Shown: positions 38,739 through 47,700 of the stretch, in pieces
How the letters are laid out: each line of letters begins with the position of its first letter
Position numbering within the stretch: position 1 is the stretch's first letter
From: Phytoseiulus persimilis
Taxonomy: Eukaryota; Arthropoda; Arachnida; Mesostigmata; Phytoseiidae
DNA length: 64,000 nt
Assembly: GCA_037576195.1 (NCBI GenBank)
Contig: CM075104.1
Location: forward strand, 25,746,211 to 25,810,210
Reading direction: 5' to 3'
Made by a program: the position numbers and the translations under genes
Notes under the pieces: model-generated
What the model saw: the letters and a program-made list of their open reading frames with translations, nothing else
The model's database searches: none
Told to the model about the DNA's origin: nothing

Positions 38739-41700
38739 GGGCTGCGATCGTCGTTGCCGGAACAAACGGCAGAATTCTTCCGGGGAGGATTTATCGACTG
38801 GCTCCCTCTTACAAGCTCTTTGCATTTACGACGTGTGGAACAAGCCGTGCTAGTAAAAGTGGTGCAGTTGTTGCCTCCGCTCCGACGGCAGCTGCAGTTG
38901 GCTGCAGTCGGCTGTTGACGACGACGACTCCTTGTATTCAACTGCTTTCCTGTTCCAGAACACGCCCCCCGGACACGTTGTCGTTCACGTCTCCGCTACT
39001 GATAGGGACGGACTCGACTCCAACAAATTGCGTTACTACATCATGGAAGGAGACTCGGAGGAGGAATTCACGCTGGACGAGAGCTCCGGGATCCTCTCGG
39101 TGAAAACGATACCCGACAGAGAGAAAACTCCGTCGTACAGTCTCAAGGTAAGCAAGCATGGTCAGCGAGCGAGAGAGAGTTTGCCGATCGCAGTGTTGTC
39201 GATCACCTTGTCGTCTCCAGTGTCGACTGCCTGCCGGCGGATCATACGAGACCGCATGGGATGGTCGAACTATATTGTGGGACAGCTCTTGACAGCAGCT
39301 GAATCGGATCGAATGGCCTGCACCAGTAGCCAATCTTCCGCTCACGGCGCAGGAGGCTGACGGGGCGTCGAGAGGCCCCGCTGGCCCGGCCTGCCTCCAG
39401 TCGCTTATTCGCTCTCGTTCGGTGACGGCTCACTGCCAGGAAATGATAGCGATCTGTTAGCCGACCAAGGAGCCGCTTCCTGAGTCCCAGTCGCCCAGCG
39501 AGCGGGCGAAACGAACGGCGCAGACAAACGACCGCCCAAACGCGCCGGCGGCCGCCGCCGCACGATACGAACACTTGGGAAAAACAAGCTCAGCAATGAC
39601 GCACTCAAGCGCATTCGGAACCGCCAGTTTGTTTCAGAACATTTTTTTCCGAAGCTGATCCCGGCGGAGGATCCATTTTTGCGCGTGATGCAAATCGATC
39701 GTTGCGAGCGTCACAGTGTTCCCTCCTCCCGACAGTTGTGAGAGCGTTCCTCCGTGCGCTTGGGAGGATGCTCGACGGCGATGAAAACCGACGAGTTCAA
39801 CCTGAGAGCTATTGCCTCAGCCGCCGAAAAGCCCGTCTATCGACCTCCTCCGGTAAAGTTCGGTGGATTTGTTTCATCGCTGCGTCCTCACCCGCCGAAA
39901 CAACAATACCCGGGAGGAAGGTCGTACCGAGAGCGGACGATGCCCTCTCCGCCGCTCGAGGGATTGCTTGATTGATTGAGCTTTCGATCAGGCTCCTTGC
40001 TTGAGCGGTGCAAAAGTTTGCTTTAATTCCGTTCAAGGTCTGATCGAAAGGCGGAAGGGAGGAAAAAATAACAGCGTCGACGTTGAAGTCGTCGTCCGAC
40101 TAACATCGACAACGTCGCGGACCAACTGAGCGATCATCGGCTCTGCTGTTGCCAACAGACAGCGCTCCTCAAACGAACAGTCTGAGGGAGCGGTGGCATC
40201 TCCTTGCGCTCCACCGAGTGGCTTATTGCTGGTGGGCTCGGCTCCGTCCTCGTTTGACCGTCGCTGTTCCTCGAGGCCTAGCTCTCGCTCCGCTAGATTC
40301 GCAAGGTCGGGAACTCCTTTGTTGATCGTCGAGAACAACAAACGTGCTCCCGACTCGGGTGTTGAGTAGTTGTCGAGTGTTTGTCCGAGGGAACGTTGTT
40401 GAAAAGCTTCCGAATTCCAGATTGTAGCCATCGACTCGGCGAACAACACGGGCCGCGCTACGATCAACCTGAAGATTCTAGACATGAACGACTGGACGCC
40501 GACGTTCCTCAACGATACGTTCTTCCTGAACGTCACGGAGGGCAGACCCAGTTTGAACAAATTCGTTCAGCTCCCGGTCGCTGACTACGACGACGGTGAG
40601 TTCCGAGTGGGGAATCGAATCTCCGATCGGGGACTTCGATCAGCGTCGATAGTGTAGCTGGTGTGGAGTCGGGACGCTGGGAGTGGAGGCGGGAAGGAAG
40701 GCGCGGGACTGATTGCGCCCTTGGCTTTGCCATTGACCAGGGGTCGAGGAACTCGGGCGGAGGGGTGTTAGTTACAGCGTGCAGCGTTACTCATTTCTGC
40801 TTTATCGCAGGCATCAATCGCCAAGTGGAGCTGTACATCGTCGACGGAAACAACGAGAACCAGTTCAGACTGGGCGTGAACGAACACGGTGCTTTGCTGA
40901 AGGTTGTTTCCGAGCTGGATCGTGACAAATACAAGGTTGACGACACCGCGCTACACTTCGTCATAGTGGCTGCCAGAGATATGGGAACCCCTTCGAGAAC
41001 GGGCACAACCACGGTGGCGGTTGTGATCCACGACGTCAACGACAGTCCTCCCTCTTTTGAGCGAGAAGCCTATTACCAGTTCATCTCTGAAAGCGCCCCC
41101 ATCGGCACCGTTGTGGAAACGGTGAAAGCCACAGATCCCGATACGGCAGCCAACACCAGGATGAGATATAGATTTGCCGGGAACGATCCCACGCGTAAGT
41201 ATAGCGTGACAGATTTGTCACATTTCGTTCGGCAGAGTCGATGACCGGAACGGGGACGGCGGAGGAATGAAATATCAAGTCCATTTTTCAGTGCCCTTCG
41301 AAATCGACCCAGTCAGTGGGGCGATAAACATCACGCGGCACTTAGATATATCTGAGTCTCAAGAATACACGCTGACCCTTGTGGCCAGTGATGGCAAATG
41401 GGACGCCCAGGCCACGATGAAGATCTACGTGCACGAAGCCGAGGAGAGGGATCCTCGCTTCAACCAGAACACATACAAGTTCTCCGTTCTGGAGAACGTT
41501 GCCGGAGCTGTCGTAGGCCAGGTGAGCTGGAAACTTTTCTAGAAGACGACAATTCTGATTCTAGTGGATAACATCCGCGGAAGTCGGAGAACTCTCGTGG
41601 ATGAAAGTCCGGAGCCGGACTGGAGCTGGGGGGATCGGCTCCTTCCGCTGGGTTCCCCAATCTAGTTTCTATAAGAAAGTGTATTTCTGCTCACATGCTA

Positions 41701-44700
41701 GCCTGAGCGATGGAAGGTGTTTAAAATTCCACGGCAGGCAAGATAGGACGAATTTTGAAACGGTAAGCAGCTTATGTGAAGCAGCCTGCGAGTTGATTGT
41801 GTCGTTTGCGCACGCTTACTTAGCATGGACCAACCTGTTCAGTAAGCCGGACCCCGCAAAGCCGGCAGAATGTCGTGCTCGCGATGAGCCTCGACTCGAG
41901 ACTCGTTAAATCCCCCAATACTTTCCCGGCTTGCCGAACGACATCCGAGCTAGCGAGACTTTTGCGCATGCTCCCCCCCCTCCCTCATTCTGAGAACGGG
42001 AGATCCCCACCCCGTGGCTCAGATATTCAGACAGAGCCCCAGAACGAGTGTGCAAGAAACTGTCCGCAACAAGCTTTGAACCGCAATCTAATTGTGTGAG
42101 TCTCTGATCTAGGTGGAACTGCAATCGAAGAAGACCCGTGCGAACTCTCAAATGAGATACTCCATTGTAAATACTGATGTACGCACTCTGTTCAACATTA
42201 CGAAAGACGGAGAAATCTACACCAAAGTCGGACTGGATCGGGAGAAACGATCGAAGTACACTTTCACCGTGATGTTGGAAGAGAGGCGACCAACAACCAA
42301 AGTCGTGAGTTCTGGTCCTCCTAGCACTTCAGCGCGAAGACGGGCGGGACGGGCCGTTGAGATCGAACTAAATTTTCTCTTCTCATCCCCAATTCAGACT
42401 GTGAGTGAAGTGAGCGTTGACGTCATCGATGTGAACGATGAAATCCCGACGTTCTCGCAGAACTACCAGGGAGTCATCAAAGAGAACTCGCCACCGGGCA
42501 CCACGGTCACAATCGTAAGTAGCCGAGTCCATTTGCTCTCGGCGTTCCGATTTGTCTTTCGGCTGTTCACCGTCTACGGCGGAACAGAGGAAACGAACTC
42601 CTGGATCTAGCTGGACCTGTGAAAATATCCATGGTGTTTATTCCCGCACAGAAACCGCAAATCCACGCTGTGGACAATGACGCCGGGAACAATTCAATCG
42701 TGGCGTATTCGCTCGGCGGCCCTGGTTCTGAACTGTTCTCAATCCTCGACAACGGAGCCGTCATATTCACCGGGGGAAGCCCGATATCGACACTGGATCG
42801 GGAACTCACCGACAAATATGAACTTTTGGTGACTGCGCGGGATCTTGGAAATCTCAGCTCGTCGACGTACCTGACCATCAAGGTTGAGGACGAGAACGAC
42901 AACGCCCCAGTCTACCAGCACGGACCCTTGAAGGTTCTTCTACCCGAAACGGCCCGTCCGGGCGCGCGAGTAGCCCAGGTGCAGGCTATCGACATCGATG
43001 AGAAGGGTCTGAACTCGAAGGTGGACTACACAATCACCGCCGGTGAGTACTCCAGTCCTACACTCGACAGAGAGAGAGAGAGAGATCCTGAAAAGAGGAG
43101 GATGACGACGATCGAGGAAACGAGATCCTTCCTCCCGCGTTGAGAGCTCACATTCGAAGTAGAAACCTCTCGGTCCATTTCCCTCCGGTCCCCGTTGAAG
43201 CGCTCTGCCGGATGCGGCACGCGCTCGACGCGACCAACTTCCGAGCGTGTCACATACGTACAAGAGCACATTACACGATGGCCTTGCCCGCGAGCGGCCG
43301 AGGTTCGCTTGATGAGCGTGAGCGAGGCGGTAGTCGTCACGATGATGGCGGCGGCGACGACGACGACGATAATAACAAACTGGTACTCTTGTGTTCTAGG
43401 CGGAACCGGAAACATTCGGATCGATCGTCAGAGTGGGGAACTGTTCGTTGTGGGAACTCTTAAGCCCGAATCGGTGTACAACCTGAATATCACCGCTTCC
43501 GACGGCAAAGGGCTCTCCAACGTCATTCAAGTGAACATCACCGTATTGGATGTTAACGACCACCTGCCGACGTTCGTAAAATCCGAATACAACTTCAATA
43601 TCGAGGAAGGCAATTACCGCGAAACAAAACGACGTCTCGGCGTTCTTCGAGCCGTGGACGAAGACAAAGGAAAGAATGGCGCTGTGGACTATGCCCTCCT
43701 TGTGCGAAAAGACGAGCAGCTACCCTTCCATATCGATGTACACACCGGAGAACTGTTCGCCACCGGTATCCTGGATCGCGAGAGCAAAGACAAATATCTA
43801 TTCCAAGTTCTCGCGCTCGACAACGGCGAGAATCCTCAAAACTCCACCGTCAACGTGACAATCGTCATCGATGACGTCAACGACGAGAAGCCAAAATTCT
43901 TCACTGATCCCTATCTTGCACAAGTTCCTGAAAACATGGATCCTGGCCAGAAAGTCACCCAAATTCGTGCGTTCGATCCGGACGCCGGAGAGAACGGGCT
44001 TGTATTCTACAAGCTCGGTGGTGGGCACGACAACAAGTTCTACATCGACTCGAAGGACGGCACGGTTTGGACTCTGAGCAAACTTGACTTCGAGCAGCAA
44101 GAGTTCTACAACATGACCGTCATCGCCTACGATCAGGGAAAGCCAAGTCTCAGTGCGACCGCCAAACTCTGGGTGACAGTGACAGACAGGAATGACGTCA
44201 TTCCCGATTTTGCCAAGTCCGTTTATACGCTCGAAGTCGCCGAGAACACCAAAGTCGGAGACGTAGTCTTCACACTCGACGCAGGATCCGGAAACTTCCA
44301 CTACTCGTTAGTCAGTGAGTAGCTTTTTTGATTGTTTGCTTTTCATGCCCCTCCCCCCCCCCCCCCATCTCCCTCATCCTCTCTCCCTATCCCTCTCTCT
44401 CTTCGTCTTGTTTGTTCCGAGTCCGGCCTGTGGAGCGGACCACCCGTCCGCACCTCAACCGCAAGCTGTTGGAAGGAGAGACGTTTCGGTTCATTCTGTT
44501 TGTCGTGCGACTTCCGCGCAAAATCCGTCGCACAACTACGACGAGAGCCCGATTCCAGCTTCTGACGAGGACAACACTTTCACTGTGGAACCGAACACGG
44601 GGGAAATTCGATTGGCGAAACCATTGGACAGCGCCCAGCACTCGCACTATAAGCTCGTTGTGAAGGCTAGCGATGAAGGAGATCCGCCCAGATCTGATAC

Positions 44701-47700
44701 GGCCGAGGTGAATATTATCGTCGGTAGCGGACAGGGGGTCCGTCTGTTCCCGCTCCGAATGTACGAGGTCCTCGTTTTCGAGAACCAGCTCGCGCCCCAA
44801 GTCATTCTCGACCTGAACGCCACCGACGAGATAGCGCACCGACCCGTTGAGTATCAGATCGTCGGCAGCAAGTACAACGGTCTCTTCTCGATCGAACCGG
44901 AATCCGGGCGCCTTTCGGTGACTTCGAGCCTGGACCGCGAAACCAAAGCACGCTATCTAATCAAAGTGAAGGTTAGCTCCGGCAAACGCGCATCCAAGTC
45001 GCTGGGCAAGAGGTCCATCCGGGAGAGGAAAGACAAAAAAGAAGAAGATTTCGACGTCATGCAGCATATCGCCTTCGACGAAACCGTTGTGTCCATCAAG
45101 GTGGGAGACGAAAACGACAACTCGCCCGTTTTCGAGCACGGCGGCAAGCCGATCGTGGCTGCCGTTCCACTGGAGGCGTCCTTCGGCTACCAAGTCGCCA
45201 GAGTTCAGGTGAGGCTGCCGAATGTCTTCTTCGATTGCTCTCTTATCGGACCGAGACTCTAGCCGGGGCTCGAGACCGAATCTGCATGCCTTAGTGGTGA
45301 TGAAATGCTCACGTTTGGATTATTGCAGGCCCGAGATGCCGACACAGGATCAAACGGGAACATTCGTTACGAGATCGTCCAACGGTCAGAGGACGCCTCG
45401 TCCAAGTTCCAAGTTGATCCGATTACGGGAATAATTCGCTCCGTCGTCACCTTTTCACTCGACGGCGGGAAAATGTACACTTTCGACGTGAAAGCCACGG
45501 ATCGCGATGGATCCGACGGTGGAAACTCGGCCATCATCTCGATCATGGTCTACGTTCTGCCCGAAACGAAACTCGTGTTGTTCGTAACGGACACTCCGCC
45601 CGTACTCGTCGAACAACACATGGATCGTATCTTGGGCTATCTCGGCAACATCACAAACTACGAAGTGAAAATGGCCAAACTAGAACCTCACCACGAGGAA
45701 GATACCGAGCACCCCGACTCGTGAGTACACTCGTCCAATCCATGCGGCTGTGCCGAGAAGTCGTCTCGAATCCTTTCTTGTTTCGTGCTCAGATCGGAAT
45801 TGTTTCGACAACTCGCTCGAACTCGATTCGTTTCCTGCCTTACAGCTCGGATCTCTTCCTCTACGCGATCGATAAAAGCACCAACGAGATCGTGGACACT
45901 GAAACACTCCTGAAGTGAGTTTCCCCGCTCGGGTGGTTTTCCTTCCCGTCCCACATTCGTCATGCAGTGTGGCAAGAAGACCAAAGAGGGGCGAATGGCC
46001 CAGTTTATGAGTTTTCGCCAGCAATTCACTTTTTCATCGTCCATTCCAGCGCGTTCAACGAGAACTCCCAAGTCATTGTGAGATACTTGGACTCATTCCG
46101 TATCCGACGAATTCAGGGCGTATCTGTACAGGAGAAAATTTCTCAGATGGGCACCACGGAGATTGCCATCATTGCGCTCAGTAGCGTCATCTTCCTCGGC
46201 GCGGTTCTCGGAATCGTTCTGTTGTGTTCTTCGTGCCAGAGAAAGTGAGTTCTTGACCTTCAACCTTAAGATTCCTCATCCTCTTTCAAAGAAGCGGAAC
46301 GTAATCTCGACGTAATGAAGGGCAAACGAAATGTTCCGCTCTCGAAACGTGATGAAATATCAACGCGACGTACTCCGTGTCCTAGTGACAGAAGGGCAAA
46401 AGTCACCGTGCACGGTTCGGGAACGTCGCGGACAAGAGAGATGAAAAGAATTGTTTGCGGCGTTCGGGTATCAACGGAATTCCAAGACCCATCAAAGCCC
46501 ACGCTCCATGAACGTTTGACGTTCCGTGAGGCTTCCCTTCCCGGGGTTTCGAGTCTCGAAGAAATCAGATTACGGGCTCCACTATGCACATCTAGACGCT
46601 TGATTCTTCGTTACAGGAAACTGCGCAAACGCCAAAAGTCATGGGAACAGCAACGACTCTATAGCATCAAGAACCCCATGATGACTGGCCCGCCGAAAAT
46701 TGGAATGGTTCCAGCCGGCTACAGAACAGCGTCTCGCACTGGTCAATCCATAGCGAGCTCCAGACCTCCGTCTCACATGCAGTTCGCGCACCACGACGAC
46801 GCTCCGTACGTAGTGCGTTCATTCTAGTTGCTCAAAGCTTGCGCGTGCGTGGCCTGTTTCGCAATAGTCGTCCCGCTTCGGGAATAACCTCCGCAACGCT
46901 TCGCTTCACTCCCGCCTCAGAGTGCGATCGACTAATTATAAGCGATGCCGAACGATTGGACCGAATGAACCCTGTCCGTAGAGAACGGGTTCCGGCAGTT
47001 CCACGTCGGTTTCGGGTCGGCCGTCGGTTGGTCGGTCGGCTGGTCACACAATAAGAAAACACAGGCTGACATACATCCCTCGAGTAGAGAAACCGAGGAA
47101 GCCTCACTGAAGGCTCACTCAACTCTCAGGGGAGTGGGCGTGCTTCGTCTCTCCCCCCACCAACGTGAGGCAGATTGTCAGAAGTTCGTGGGTTAGTTAG
47201 CGTCTGAAAATAAGTCTCTGGAAACTTTCAGACCTCCTCGCTACAGAGATTTCAACCGAGATGATGTATATCTCTGACTCTAGTCCGCTTTCGGGGGTGC
47301 TTGGCATGTGTGGTACGAGCGGCGCTGCGCGTCGGTCGAAATTATGCTTGTGTAACCGAGTGTGTGCGAGTTGTCCGCTTGACACGCCACGGCTCCGCTG
47401 GCCGAGGAAGGCCTAAATTCGAAACTGACCCCTCGTTCGGAATTTCTCCCGGCGTTTCTCGCTCGACTCGACGGACGGACGGAGAAACTATCTGTCTGTC
47501 TGACGGATAGTGGGTCGGACGTACACTCAGCTGTCCGAGATCCTTGATCGCATAACTTCGGTCGTTTGATGTCGGCAACTCTGAAAATAGCTGGCAGACC
47601 CGCTCACTCCGTGTCGTGGTGATTCGAGTCAGAGCCGGCGCTCGGCGGCGGCGCTCCTTCGCCGCAGTTATATCAAGTAGAATCACTCGCCGAAAAGTGC

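Noticed and set aside
43195-43399. Upstream part of the open frame leading into exon 32 as coding
   Set aside because: The peptide is not cadherin-like and a good acceptor (gttctag) at 43,399 restores EC24 continuity with exon 31.
44315-44558. Open frame between exons 32 and 33 as coding
   Set aside because: It includes a C homopolymer and non-cadherin sequence; removing it joins EC27 seamlessly in phase.
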